Below, one piece after another: positions 18,404 through 26,974 of a stretch of 64,000 nt of DNA (position 1 is its first letter; each line of letters starts with the position of its first letter). The translations under genes were made by a program, and so were the position numbers. Source of the stretch: Lacticaseibacillus thailandensis DSM 22698 = JCM 13996 (GTDB lineage Bacteria > Bacillota > Bacilli > Lactobacillales > Lactobacillaceae); assembly GCF_001312865.1 (NCBI RefSeq), contig NZ_BBER01000003.1, positions 211,502-275,501 on the forward strand. The letters run 5' to 3'. The notes beneath the pieces are model-generated. The model saw only the letters and a program-made list of their open reading frames with translations. It did not search any database and was not told where the DNA came from.

Positions 18404-19184
18404 GTACGATTCTGGAATTACAGCACGTCAGTGAAGTCTTTGGCGGCCTGACCGCAGTGGACAACGTGTCGTTCGACGTTGAGCGGGGGGCGCTGGTTGC
18501 GTTGATTGGCCCCAACGGTGCGGGCAAAACCACCCTGTTTAACGCCATCACCAGCGTGGTACCGCCCACTAGTGGACAGGTGTTGCTCCATACCCAGGAG
18601 GGAACGGTGGAGCTGAACAAGTTGCCCGCGTACAAAGTGGCTAAGTTGGGCCTGTCGCGAACGTTCCAAAACATCCGGTTGTTTGCCGACATGAGCGTCC
18701 GCGACAACGTGGCCGTGGGTATGACCACGAGTTACCGCGAAAGTTTTGTGGCGACCATGCTGCGGCTCCCGTCATTTTACAAGCAGGAGGCGGAGGTACG
18801 GGCCCGGGCCGATGCCTTACTGGCCGACTTTGACCTGACACCGTTTGCGGACACCGGTGCGGGTAACCTACCATATGGTGAGCAACGGCGCGTGGAAATC
18901 GTGCGTGCATTGGCGACGAAGCCCAGATCATCTTCCTGGATGAACCGGCGGCGGGGATGAACCCCGAGGAAACGGCCGACTTGATGCGGCTGATTCGCAA
19001 GCTGCAGTCGGACTATGGCGTAACCGTAGTGCTGATCGAACACGACATGTCGCTCGTGATGAATCTGGCGCAACGCATCTTTGTGCTTGACCACGGGAAG
19101 TTGATTGCCGCGGGGACACCGGACGAAATTAAGGCCAACGAAGCGGTGGTCACGGCGTACTTAGGGGGTGGCGTCCATGCTTAA
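18400..19184 (+). CDS. livG: Branched-chain amino acid ABC transporter ATP-binding protein LivG (one frameshift)
   Basis: One of two ATPases of the Liv importer, about 261 residues. Walker A is GPNGAGKTT; LSRTFQNIRLF is the LivG Q-loop; the signature is LPYGEQRRVEI; Walker B is IIFLDEPAAGMNP after the frame is corrected; the switch histidine is in IEHDMS. One base seems missing near 18921, where the frame changes from ALATKP to QIIFLDEP. ATG overlaps the livM stop; the 3' end overlaps livF by eight bases. Confidence 0.9.
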
Positions 19185-19881
19185 AGTTGAACACCTGATG
19201 GTCAATTACGGCGCCATCAAGGCCGTCAAGGATGTTAGCTTTGAAGTTCACACCGGCGAAGTTGTCACGCTGATCGGCGCAAACGGTGCGGGCAAGAGTA
19301 CCATCCTCAAGACCATTTCGGGAATCATGCGTGCCAAAGCCGGCACGGTCACGTACGAGGACCGGGTCATCAACATGTTGAGTGCATCGCGGATCGTGCA
19401 GTTGGGTATTTCCCAAGTGCCGGAGGGACGGCACGTGTTTGAGGGCCTCAGCGTCCTGGAGAATCTCCAACTCGGGGCGTTTACGCAACCGCGGGGATTT
19501 GACGTGTCGACCGCCCTGGACGAGGTCTTTGCCCAGTTCCCCGTCCTGGCAGAACGGCGTAAGCAGGATGCTGCCACTTTGTCCGGAGGCGAACAGCAAA
19601 TGTTAGCGATGGGTCGGGCGTTAATGGCTAAGCCCAAGTTGCTGTTACTGGACGAACCGTCGATGGGGCTGTCACCCATCTACATCCAGAAAGTCTTTGA
19701 CATCATCAAGACCATTCACGCCCAGGGGACGACCGTCCTGTTGATCGAGCAGAACGCCACCCAGGCACTCAGCATCGCCGATCGCGGTTATGTACTGGCC
19801 AGCGGTGAGGTGAAGATGACTGGGACCGGCGCCGAGCTATTGGCCAACAAGCAGGTCCAGTCAACGTACTTGGGCGGTTGA
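19177..19881 (+). CDS. livF: Branched-chain amino acid ABC transporter ATP-binding protein LivF
   Basis: The second ATPase of the Liv importer, 234 residues, frame intact. Walker A is GANGAGKST, the Q-loop ISQVPEGRHVF is the LivF hallmark, the signature is LSGGEQQMLAMGRALM and Walker B is LLLLDEPSMGLSP. ATG 19177 is chosen over the upstream GTG at 19168 because it fits AGGGGG at 19162-19168 and the eight-base overlap with livG. Last gene of the operon, closed by a strong terminator. Confidence 0.93.
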   Translation: MLKVEHLMVNYGAIKAVKDVSFEVHTGEVVTLIGANGAGKSTILKTISGIMRAKAGTVTYEDRVINMLSASRIVQLGISQVPEGRHVFEGLSVLENLQLGAFTQPRGFDVSTALDEVFAQFPVLAERRKQDAATLSGGEQQMLAMGRALMAKPKLLLLDEPSMGLSPIYIQKVFDIIKTIHAQGTTVLLIEQNATQALSIADRGYVLASGEVKMTGTGAELLANKQVQSTYLGG

Positions 19882-19971
19882 TCAGCGGGGAATGCTAGGA
19901 GTAAGTCACAAGGCGGTGACGTAACACGGTGCCACTACGCGTTCAGGGGGGACAACATCGCCATATATACC

Positions 19972-20024
19972 AAACATGGGTCCGCGCAAATCCCTAACTA
20001 AGGGTTTGCGCGGACCCATGTTTT
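19972..20024. terminator. Strong terminator of the liv operon
   Basis: A perfect 19-bp stem (19972-19990 with 20005-20023; core GGTCCGCGC / GCGCGGACC) with a 14-base loop and terminal T run. Confidence 0.93.
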
Positions 20025-20154
20025 ACGTGTTGGTAACCTACTGGAATACTAGCGCGGTTGCGCTTTCAGTGGTGACTGCTTTATCATGGTGGCGTTGGAG
20101 TAACGGTATGCGGCTGGCCTGTGCGCCCAACCGCGCGAGAGAGGAGTTTTCCAG

Positions 20155-20940
20155 ATGGCAACGATTGAACGGGACGTGGAGTATGATGCGCAGCGACACC
20201 TGATGACGGATATTTACCCGGCCACCAGCGCGCAGACCCGAGGCACCATTCTGCTGCTTCATGGTGGTGGCTGGTTTCGCGGTGATAAGGCCAAAGAGGC
20301 GCAGCCAGCCGGCAAGTTAGCCACCGCGGGCTACCAAGTTGTAGTGCCCAATTTTCGGTTAGCTCCGGCCAACCATTACCCCGCGCCACTGGTGGATATG
20401 GATACGTTGGTTAGTTGGCTACGTACCAGTGGCCGGTTGACCGACTTTGTCGCCGTAGTGGGCGCCTCCAGCGGCGGCAATATGTCTGTGGAAGTTGGTT
20501 TGAAGTATGGCTGGCCGACGGTGTCGCTGTCGGGCATTCTCAACATTGAGGAGTGGCTCCAGGAGCACCCGCACGTCGTGGGTTCGTTGGACCACCAGGC
20601 ACCCGCGAATGCGGACACGACAGCCATTGACCAGGATGGTCAAGACGACGAGTTTTACAAGGGCTTTATTGAGCAGTACTTTGCGACGAATCAGGATTAC
20701 CACGCCGGCACGCCCTACCACCACGTAACGGCACAGGCGGGACCCATGTATCTGGCCAATTCGATGAACGAGTTTGTGCCCAACGATGGGGTGTTGCGGT
20801 TGGCCACGGCGCTGGTGGCCCAACAAGTGCCGGTGACGGTTCGATTTTTGCCGGGGACGCGGCATGGTGAGGCGTACTTAGGCGACGTATGGTCAGACGT
20901 GCTGGCGTTCATTCAGCGCGCCGAGAGCCAGCAAGGGTGA
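20155..20940 (+). CDS. Alpha/beta-hydrolase esterase
   Basis: A cytoplasmic esterase or lipase of the HSL/carboxylesterase type, 261 residues. HGGGWFRGD near residue 37 is the oxyanion-hole motif; GASSGGNM is the nucleophile elbow with catalytic Ser; an Asp in NEFVPNDG and a His in TRHGEAYL complete the likely triad. Substrate unknown; small acyl esters are typical. The ATG follows a GAGAGGAG site. Single gene between two terminators. Confidence 0.82.
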   Translation: MATIERDVEYDAQRHLMTDIYPATSAQTRGTILLLHGGGWFRGDKAKEAQPAGKLATAGYQVVVPNFRLAPANHYPAPLVDMDTLVSWLRTSGRLTDFVAVVGASSGGNMSVEVGLKYGWPTVSLSGILNIEEWLQEHPHVVGSLDHQAPANADTTAIDQDGQDDEFYKGFIEQYFATNQDYHAGTPYHHVTAQAGPMYLANSMNEFVPNDGVLRLATALVAQQVPVTVRFLPGTRHGEAYLGDVWSDVLAFIQRAESQQG

Positions 20941-21010
20941 CGCGCTCTAGCGGTTGGCGTCGTGAAAGTGGCGCTGCGCACGGGGTGGCCATACTGAAGG
21001 TGTTAAAATA

Positions 21011-21044
21011 AAGGTGGGCGCGCTGGGGCGACCCACCTTTTTTT
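21011..21044 (+). terminator. Intrinsic terminator after the esterase
   Basis: AAGGTGGG (21011-21018) pairs with CCCACCTT (21032-21039) and is followed by a T7 run. Confidence 0.85.
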
Positions 21045-21164
21045 AGGGGACGAGTCTCCAGCGCCCAGAAACTGGAGTTGTAACGGACTGTGCCAGTACC
21101 AGACTGGCGCTTTTAATTCAATAACGCCGTACAAAAAAATAATATAACAAAGAGGTTAACAATC

Positions 21165-21560
21165 ATGGTAGCTTACAAAACGGGATTAATTCGGACGGCT
21201 GACCTGAAGCAGATCATTCAAGAATCAGGGTTACAGCGGCGTACCGACGATGAACACCGGCTGACGGGGATGATCGAAAATGCTGATGTGCTGATTAGTG
21301 CCTGGGACGATAAACGCCCGGTTGGCTTTGTCCGGGCCCTGACGGATTATGCCGACGTAATTTATGTGGCTGACCTGGCGGTTGTGAAAGATTACGAGCG
21401 GCAGGGCATTGGTCGGCACCTGGTGGACCTAGTGATTCAAGCTGTAGGGGCGGATAAAAACGTGGTCCTGGTGGCGTCACCAGGGGCAGCCGACTATTAT
21501 AGCCACTTGGGCTTCACCCGTAACGACCGGGGTTACGTCCGGTTGGGCGAGCAGTCATAA
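21165..21560 (+). CDS. GNAT-family N-acetyltransferase
   Basis: A 131-residue acetyltransferase. The acetyl-CoA loop is seen as VVKDYERQGIGRHLVD (Q/R-x-x-G-x-G/A), preceded by the strand VIYVADLAV, and followed by VLVASPGAADYYSHLGF as in small GNATs of the YitI/PhnO type. The acceptor substrate is unknown. The ATG at 21165 follows a GAGG site. It stands 39 bases before the FAD/NAD-binding gene and may be cotranscribed with it. Confidence 0.82.
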   Translation: MVAYKTGLIRTADLKQIIQESGLQRRTDDEHRLTGMIENADVLISAWDDKRPVGFVRALTDYADVIYVADLAVVKDYERQGIGRHLVDLVIQAVGADKNVVLVASPGAADYYSHLGFTRNDRGYVRLGEQS

Positions 21561-21599
21561 GTCGTCGCAGTGTACCACCAGCTGAAGGGAGTGGAGACT

Positions 21600-23441
21600 A
21601 TGGAAATTGCAATCATTGGCGCCGGCTCCCGCGGTTTGGTGGCAACCCAGCGGCTAGTTGCATGGGCCCGGCAAACAACGCACTGGTCCCAGTTGCGCAT
21701 TACGCTCATTGATCCGTACGGGGTGGGTGGTCGTGTCTGGCGACAGGACCAATCGCACCTACTCCTAATGAACACTAACCCCGCTAACGTAACGCTGTTC
21801 GCGGACGCGGTGGATCACATCGCGGGGCCCATTGTGCCGGGACCGGACCTATACACCTGGACGCAAACTCTGGCTGCGGACTTCATTCGGCAGGTGGCGC
21901 CCCCGCACACCGATGAACTGTTGGCTGAAGTGGCGGCGCTGGCCCCGAATGGCTTTGCGTCACGACAGTTGTTTGCCCTCTACGCCGCCTGGTTTTATAC
22001 CCAAATACAGGCTAAGCTGCCGGCGGGAGTCACGTTGCGCGTATTGACCGCCGAGGCGCAGGGGGTACGGCCACAGGATGGGCGCTACACCATTACGCTC
22101 CCCACGCAACAATTGCTGGTGGACAAAGTCGTCATGGCGCTCGGCCACTATGCTAATGACGCGACGCCAGAGCAGGCGGACTTGGCTCAGCAAGCAGCGC
22201 TGTACGGCTTGACCTACGTTTTGCCTACGGAACCGCAGGAGTACGATTTCAGCCAGTTGCAGCCGCAGCAAACCGTCATTCTCCGCGGCTTGGGACTCAA
22301 CTTCTTTGATGCAGTCACGCTACTAACGCAGGGGCGCGGCGGCCGTTTCACGCGCGGAACGGACGGATGGCTGACCTACCGACCATCCGGACAGGAGCCA
22401 CAAATTGTGGCGGGTTCCCGCCGCGGCTTTCCGTTGCGGGCCAAGGGCGTCAACATGACCGACGATACACAGTTTCACGGGCAGTTTATCAATCCAGAGT
22501 GGGTCGCCCAGTTCACGGAACCTGGCACCATGAGCGGACAGGAGCTATTGAGCCGGGTGCGCCGGGAGATGGCGTACGCGTACTACCGGGTGCTGTTGCG
22601 GACACAGTACCCGCAGGTGGACGCGGATGCACTGCTGGCAAAGTGGGTGCAGTCGCCGGACCCTGACGCGGTCATCGCACAAACACCGGTACGGGCCCAT
22701 GACGTGTTCGATCCCGACGCACTCCTACATCCTGAACGACAGTATCCGCACAGTGACCGCCGCGAGGTCATGGCGGCGTACTTAACGGCCGATGTGCAAC
22801 TGGCCCGTCGTGGCACCAAAGATGGTCCTGACGCTGCCGCACTCGAGGTGTTGCGTGACGTGCGCAATGACCTGCGCATAATCGTCGCACGGCGGTTGCT
22901 AAGCGAGACTGATTATTATCAGGAGCTGCTGGGACGCTTTAAGCGGGCGGAGGCTTACTTAGCAGTGGGCCCGCCGGATACGCGTATCGAAGAACTACGG
23001 GCCTTGGTACTGGCGGGCGTGGTTACCATCCTGGGACCAGCAATGGCGGTGACGGTTGATCCCGCCCACCACCAGTTCCGGGCGTGGTCCCAGACGTATT
23101 CGCACCAGCAATACTATGCGGACTGGTTGGTTGAGGCGCGGTTACCCGCGGTTAACGCGGAGACGACACAAAACCCACTAGTACGGTCATTATTACAACA
23201 ACACCTGGCGCGGCCACAACGGTTAACGGTTGCGAATGCCCGCCAGGTGACGGGGGCTGTGGACGTTGACCCGCTGCGGGCGACGTTGCTACCTGGTCGG
23301 GACGACAGCGATGGCTTGTTCTTCTGGGGTGTACCGACGGAAGGGGCGACATGGTTTACCACGACCACCCCCCACCCCGGATTGCCCGACTCGGTGATCA
23401 GTACGGCAGATTGCATTGCGGCACAAATTTTTGCGGGATGA
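21600..23441 (+). CDS. FAD/NAD(P)-binding protein, large single-domain family
   Basis: A 613-residue protein of the FAD-NAD(P)-binding family (PF13454-like) known mainly from lactobacilli and actinobacteria. It starts MEIAIIGAGSRGLV, a GxGxxG dinucleotide-binding motif, and contains VVMALGHYAND and VILRGLGLNFFDAV, strands typical of this family. The reaction is not known; related proteins are annotated as possible hydroxylases or adenylate-binding oxidoreductases. ATG 21600 follows AAGGGAGTGG; earlier in-frame codons lack conservation. The frame is intact over 1.8 kb. It ends four bases before a parS site. Confidence 0.75.
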   Translation: MEIAIIGAGSRGLVATQRLVAWARQTTHWSQLRITLIDPYGVGGRVWRQDQSHLLLMNTNPANVTLFADAVDHIAGPIVPGPDLYTWTQTLAADFIRQVAPPHTDELLAEVAALAPNGFASRQLFALYAAWFYTQIQAKLPAGVTLRVLTAEAQGVRPQDGRYTITLPTQQLLVDKVVMALGHYANDATPEQADLAQQAALYGLTYVLPTEPQEYDFSQLQPQQTVILRGLGLNFFDAVTLLTQGRGGRFTRGTDGWLTYRPSGQEPQIVAGSRRGFPLRAKGVNMTDDTQFHGQFINPEWVAQFTEPGTMSGQELLSRVRREMAYAYYRVLLRTQYPQVDADALLAKWVQSPDPDAVIAQTPVRAHDVFDPDALLHPERQYPHSDRREVMAAYLTADVQLARRGTKDGPDAAALEVLRDVRNDLRIIVARRLLSETDYYQELLGRFKRAEAYLAVGPPDTRIEELRALVLAGVVTILGPAMAVTVDPAHHQFRAWSQTYSHQQYYADWLVEARLPAVNAETTQNPLVRSLLQQHLARPQRLTVANARQVTGAVDVDPLRATLLPGRDDSDGLFFWGVPTEGATWFTTTTPHPGLPDSVISTADCIAAQIFAG

Positions 23442-23445
23442 GGAT

Positions 23446-23461
23446 TGTTCCACGTGAAACA
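23446..23461. promoter_or_regulatory. parS site (ParB/Spo0J binding)
   Basis: TGTTCCACGTGAAACA, identical to the classical Bacillus parS sequence, lies in the gap between a stop codon and a bidirectional terminator. It is the second parS in the window. Confidence 0.95.
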
Positions 23462-23472
23462 CAACGGCACAC

Positions 23473-23521
23473 AAATAGCGGCGGACGCTTCCAAATGAGG
23501 AAGCATCCGCCGCTATTTTAA
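23473..23521. terminator. Bidirectional terminator between convergent genes
   Basis: An AAATAGCGGCGGA (23473-23485) and TCCGCCGCTATTT (23506-23518) stem, extended inside by GCTTCC/GGAAGC, closes both the FAD-binding gene and the Asp23 operon. Confidence 0.9.
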
Positions 23522-23532
23522 TTATTGGAGGG

Positions 23533-24018
23533 TTACGCTGGCGCCGGTTCCGGTCGGCCAGCTGGGCGCGCGTCTTTGCCCTGGTCCTCCTTGGCGTCTT
23601 GGTCCTTCTCCTTGGCTTTTTCCTTGTCCTTCTCACGGGCAATTTCGTCCTTGGTCAGCATGTCCTTCACCGTCATCTTGACGGCCGTCACGCGCAGGCC
23701 GGTCATTTGGTGCACGTTTTTGGCAATGGCAGTGGTGAGCTTGTCAAAGATGGCGGGGGCGTTCTCACCGTAGTGGAGCACCGCGTCGAGGGAGACTGTC
23801 ACCGTCTGGTCGTCATCCATATCCACGTCGACACCCTTAGTGGGGTTACTGTCCTTGCGGAAAAAGTCGGTCATGTTAGCGACCATGCCACCTTCCAGCG
23901 AGTATACGCCGGTCACTTCGTTGGCGGTAATGCCCACGATCTTGGCGACCACTGCGTCGTCAAATTTGAGTTCCTGGTCGACTTTGTTGGTGTTCGTTTG
24001 CGTCTTAGCTGCGTCCAT
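23533..24018 (-). CDS. Asp23/Gls24 family envelope stress protein
   Basis: A 161-residue Asp23-type alkaline-shock protein. The conserved core runs from LKFDDAVVAKIVGITANEVTGVYSLEGG to VHQMTGLRVTAVKMTVKDML (parts cited). The C-terminus is an unusual charged tail rich in Lys, Glu and Asp, ending in Pro/Ala (residues about 130-161). It is expected to sit under the membrane, tethered by AmaP. Last of a five-gene operon. Start ATG 24018 follows AAAGGA; an earlier in-frame ATG would overlap the upstream gene. Confidence 0.88.
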   Translation of the reverse strand: MDAAKTQTNTNKVDQELKFDDAVVAKIVGITANEVTGVYSLEGGMVANMTDFFRKDSNPTKGVDVDMDDDQTVTVSLDAVLHYGENAPAIFDKLTTAIAKNVHQMTGLRVTAVKMTVKDMLTKDEIAREKDKEKAKEKDQDAKEDQGKDARPAGRPEPAPA

Positions 24019-24038
24019 ATTGATTCCGTCCTTTCGCG

Positions 24039-24416
24039 TTAGCGTTGTTGCCACTCACGCTTGGTGAGTACATCCTTCACGTTCATGTTGAGGGCGACGA
24101 CTTGTAACCCCGTCATTTGTTTGATGCGGGAGCTGACACGCGTACATAATTGTTCGAACAACGCGTGTGCGTCCCGGTTGTATTCGAGCAACACGTCGAT
24201 ATCGATGGCGACTTGCTGCTCACCCACGTCGACTTTGATGCCTTTGCTGGTGTTGTCACCCTTGCTGAGGGTATCGGTAATGGCATCGATGACGTTGCCA
24301 TCCATGCCCAAAATCCCGTCGATTTCGTGGGCACACAGGGTGGTGATCTTGGTGATAACCTGGTCGTCAAACGTTAGGCGACTGTTGGCCATCAGGTCGT
24401 TCGTTGTTGTCTGCAT
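24039..24416 (-). CDS. Asp23/Gls24 family envelope stress protein, second copy
   Basis: A 125-residue Asp23 paralogue with the same core order: LTFDDQVITKITTLCAHEIDGILGMDG (cited in part), a region with alternating charged strands, and IKQMTGLQVVALNMNVKDVL. It lacks the charged tail of its downstream neighbour. ATG 24416 is favoured because AAAGG lies ten bases upstream; a GTG three codons earlier is too close to that site. Tandem Asp23 proteins are common in this operon type. Confidence 0.88.
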   Translation of the reverse strand: MQTTTNDLMANSRLTFDDQVITKITTLCAHEIDGILGMDGNVIDAITDTLSKGDNTSKGIKVDVGEQQVAIDIDVLLEYNRDAHALFEQLCTRVSSRIKQMTGLQVVALNMNVKDVLTKREWQQR

Positions 24417-24421
24417 TGCGG

Positions 24422-24622
24422 TCACTGCCTTTCTTTAGTGAACAGGTCCTTACCGGCAGTTAGCCATTGCGTGATGGCGGGCCATAGGGGCACCAGGTAC
24501 CGTGCGGTTAATCCGCCCAGCGCGGCTCCGCAGAGCACTAGGAGCAGGCTACCAAAGCCGAACTGTAACCACACAACGACAACTGCCGCGCCCGTGAGTA
24601 TACCCATGAGTGTTTTGGTCAT
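24422..24622 (-). CDS. Small membrane protein, DUF2273 family
   Basis: A 66-residue protein with two hydrophobic segments (TLMGILTGAAVVVVWLQ and LLLVLCGAALGGL), as in DUF2273 proteins that accompany amaP and asp23. AGGAGG lies eight bases upstream of the ATG at 24622; two earlier in-frame start codons overlap that site. It may help anchor the Asp23 layer; its exact role is unknown. Confidence 0.82.
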   Translation of the reverse strand: MTKTLMGILTGAAVVVVWLQFGFGSLLLVLCGAALGGLTARYLVPLWPAITQWLTAGKDLFTKERQ

Positions 24623-24634
24623 TGTCATCACCTC

Positions 24635-25171
24635 CTAGAGCACCTTGGCTGGCCGCTGTCGTGCGTTCACCGGGGTGAGGTGAATGCTGACCCGCTGGAC
24701 CGGGACGCCGAGGGTATTAGCCAAGACGTCCTTAACCGTTTGCTCGATTCCGGTCGCCAACGTTGCCAACTGTTGGCGTTGCAGCGGCGTAGCGTCAACC
24801 GCCACGTGGTGCACCGACCGTTCGTGCATCGTAACCGTCACGTCGGCGTCCCGTACGGGGTGGTTAGCCGCTACCGCTTTGGCGATTGCATGTTCCACGG
24901 CCTGCCGGTCCATGGTCAGTTGCCCGTTTGGTGTAGCGAGGGCCAGGCGTTGGGTCGTACTGCGGCGGAAGATAGCCATCAGTAGCATGACCACAAAGGT
25001 GACCGCCGTGACCGCCACCATGCCGAGCAACAGTGGTCGTAGCCAGTTTGTCTGGGTCGTGTACAGCGCCAGCAGGTTGGGTACTGGCCACAACGTAGCG
25101 GCGAACGCCGCAGTGGTTGCGAGACCGACGATGGCAATGAGTCCCAGACCTAGTTTTGTTAGTGGGCGCAT
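24635..25171 (-). CDS. amaP: Alkaline shock response membrane anchor protein
   Basis: A 178-residue protein with two N-terminal transmembrane segments (residues about 8-30 and 48-70) and a soluble C-terminal part with HAIAKAVAANHPVRDADVTV and LGVPVQRVSIHLTPV. AmaP fixes Asp23 to the membrane in Staphylococcus. It lies between GlsB-like and DUF2273 genes with gaps of about 12 bases, forming one envelope-stress operon. Confidence 0.87.
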   Translation of the reverse strand: MRPLTKLGLGLIAIVGLATTAAFAATLWPVPNLLALYTTQTNWLRPLLLGMVAVTAVTFVVMLLMAIFRRSTTQRLALATPNGQLTMDRQAVEHAIAKAVAANHPVRDADVTVTMHERSVHHVAVDATPLQRQQLATLATGIEQTVKDVLANTLGVPVQRVSIHLTPVNARQRPAKVL

Positions 25172-25183
25172 GGGACCGCCTCC

Positions 25184-25447
25184 CTACGTACGGGAGCGGC
25201 TGCGGAGACCACCAATTAAGAGTGAAATGATGAAGACCACGATGATGGCCCCGATAATTGCTGGGAAAATGGCCATGTCTGCTACCCGTGGGCCCCAGTC
25301 ACCAAGCAGGGCGGTACCTAACCATGCCCCTACTAGGCCCCCGATGATGTTGCCAACCCAGCCTAGCGGCATATCGCGGCCGACAATTGCTTGACCAATA
25401 CAGCCAATGATGGCTCCGACAATAAGCATCCAAATGAAACTAAGCAT
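25184..25447 (-). CDS. GlsB/YeaQ/YmgE family small membrane protein
   Basis: An 87-residue transglycosylase-associated-type membrane protein with about three hydrophobic helices and the typical glycine pattern IVGAIIGCIGQAIVGRD and VGNIIGGLVGAWLG. It is the first gene of the amaP-asp23 operon. ATG 25447 is chosen over 25456 because AAAGG directly abuts the earlier ATG. The operon promoter should lie upstream, in 25448-25675, which also holds the promoter of the divergent ROK gene. Confidence 0.85.
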   Translation of the reverse strand: MLSFIWMLIVGAIIGCIGQAIVGRDMPLGWVGNIIGGLVGAWLGTALLGDWGPRVADMAIFPAIIGAIIVVFIISLLIGGLRSRSRT

Positions 25448-25675
25448 GTTGATCATCCTTTCTTGTGTTGGTCTGTATCTCCCCTAATTCCAGCTTACCA
25501 AGGTGAACTTATCAAAAGCAACTCATAACAATAAAAATATTAATCTTGAGCATTAGCTATTCGTTAATGGTAATACGTTAACATGACACGGTTTTACGAA
25601 CAAAAATAACACTGCACGTACCGACGTAAAGCGCTATCATAGAGTTGTAAGCTAATCCAAATGGGAGGCACAAGT

Positions 25676-26623
25676 ATGGCTGACATATATCTCGCAATCG
25701 ATGTGGGTGGTACGAACATTAAGTATGGGTTGATCGACCGGGCCGGTCACCTCATGGAAAAACATACGACCCCGACGCCCCGCACCAACTTTGATGAATT
25801 TACGGCGACCGTGAACCACATTGTTGATGATTACGCGCCGCGGCTCAAAGGGGTGGCAATGAGTGTACCGGGGACGGTGATTCATCCGCAGGAACAAGTG
25901 ATTGGCGGCGGGATGGTGCCATTTTTGGACCAAAAGGAATTACCGCATTTCATTCACGTACCGGAAGGGGTGCCGTTTGCCGTTGAGAATGACGGCAAGT
26001 CAGCGGCCCTAGCGGAAATGTGGTTGGGCAACCTTAATGGTGTCGTTAACGGCGCGGCAATTGTACTGGGTACGGCGATCGGTGGTGGCTTGATCATCAA
26101 CCGGCACCTGTACTTTGGCTCCCACTTCCAGGCGGGGGAGTTCAGCTTTATGGCGGACAACGCCAACTTCAGCGAGCAAAGCCTGCTTGGTTTTCACGCG
26201 GGCTCGGCCGTGGGGATGATTGAACGCATTTCCATGGCGATGGGGTTGCCAACGCGGACAGACGGCCGCGCCGTCTTTGACGAAATCAACTCTGGCAACG
26301 CGATTGCGTTACGTATTTTCCGGGATTTTTGCCGGCAGATTGCGATGCTGATTGTTAACGTCCAGTCGGTGGTCGATATGGAGCGTTTTGTGATTGGTGG
26401 CGGGATTTCGGCACAGCCAATCGTAGTGACGGAAATCAACGCGGCGTACCAGCAGGCACGGCGCGCGATGCCATTGCTGGACCGGACGTTGTCGCAGCCG
26501 GAGATCCTGGCGGGCAAGTTCCAAAACGATGCTAATATGTATGGTGCGTTGTACAACCTGCTGTTGAAGGTTAACGGTGAGGACACCGAAACCCAGTGGG
26601 GTGTGCAACGCGATCGGCACTAA
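25676..26623 (+). CDS. ROK-family sugar kinase
   Basis: A 315-residue cytoplasmic kinase of the ROK family. The phosphate-1 motif is AIDVGGTNIKYGLID, the catalytic Asp is in VENDGKSAALAE, and the glycine-rich LGTAIGGGLIIN follows. The zinc motif CxCGxxGC of glucokinases is not present; EFSFM replaces the usual sequence, as in a lactobacillar subgroup. Substrate may be glucose, N-acetylmannosamine or a beta-glucoside; none of these genes is next to it. GGGAGG seven bases before ATG 25676 sets the start. Confidence 0.83.
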   Translation: MADIYLAIDVGGTNIKYGLIDRAGHLMEKHTTPTPRTNFDEFTATVNHIVDDYAPRLKGVAMSVPGTVIHPQEQVIGGGMVPFLDQKELPHFIHVPEGVPFAVENDGKSAALAEMWLGNLNGVVNGAAIVLGTAIGGGLIINRHLYFGSHFQAGEFSFMADNANFSEQSLLGFHAGSAVGMIERISMAMGLPTRTDGRAVFDEINSGNAIALRIFRDFCRQIAMLIVNVQSVVDMERFVIGGGISAQPIVVTEINAAYQQARRAMPLLDRTLSQPEILAGKFQNDANMYGALYNLLLKVNGEDTETQWGVQRDRH

Positions 26624-26639
26624 GAATGTCGGTGTTATG

Positions 26640-26667
26640 GGAATCGCGTGGAACGCGATTCCTTTTT
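26640..26667 (+). terminator. Intrinsic terminator after the ROK kinase
   Basis: GGAATCGCG (26640-26648) and CGCGATTCC (26654-26662) with a five-base loop and T5. Confidence 0.9.
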
Positions 26668-26866
26668 GTGTGTAAAGTGGGGCATCCCACGGTGCGCGTG
26701 GCCGGTGTGGCCGCTCAGAGGTTGCGCTCGGGTAGTGGTGCATGGAGCGGTTCACCAAGCCGTAGCGGGTCAGCGTACTCACCACTATCTAACTACCACG
26801 GGTCTTGCAACTCGTGGGGGTGGGTGGTAGAGTGGACAACAATCAAATAGCTTTTACAAATTATTT

Positions 26867-26932
26867 GCCTATATAATGCCATGATGTGGATGGTCAGTTT
26901 CTACCCGGACCCGTAAAGCCCGGACTATAGGT
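26867..26932 (+). promoter_or_regulatory. Purine riboswitch aptamer, guanine-type (C at the specificity position)
   Basis: P1 is CCTATA (26868-26873) with TATAGG (26926-26931), followed by the conserved J1/2 TAAT. L2 reads GATGTGG (26883-26889), J2/3 TTTCTACC (26898-26905), L3 CCGTAAA (26911-26917). The base that decides specificity, in GACTAT, is C at 26925, as in guanine/hypoxanthine riboswitches; adenine riboswitches carry T. P2 has one bulged T. A possible promoter, TGGACA-16-TACAAA, precedes it (26833-26860). Confidence 0.92.
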
Positions 26933-26974
26933 GTGAGATGCATAGCGAGTGGGATAGTGGTTGTAGTTGTAGCT

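Noticed and set aside
26867..26932. An adenine riboswitch, suggested by the adenine deaminase gene below
   Set aside because: The specificity base is C, which pairs with guanine or hypoxanthine; adenine types have T.
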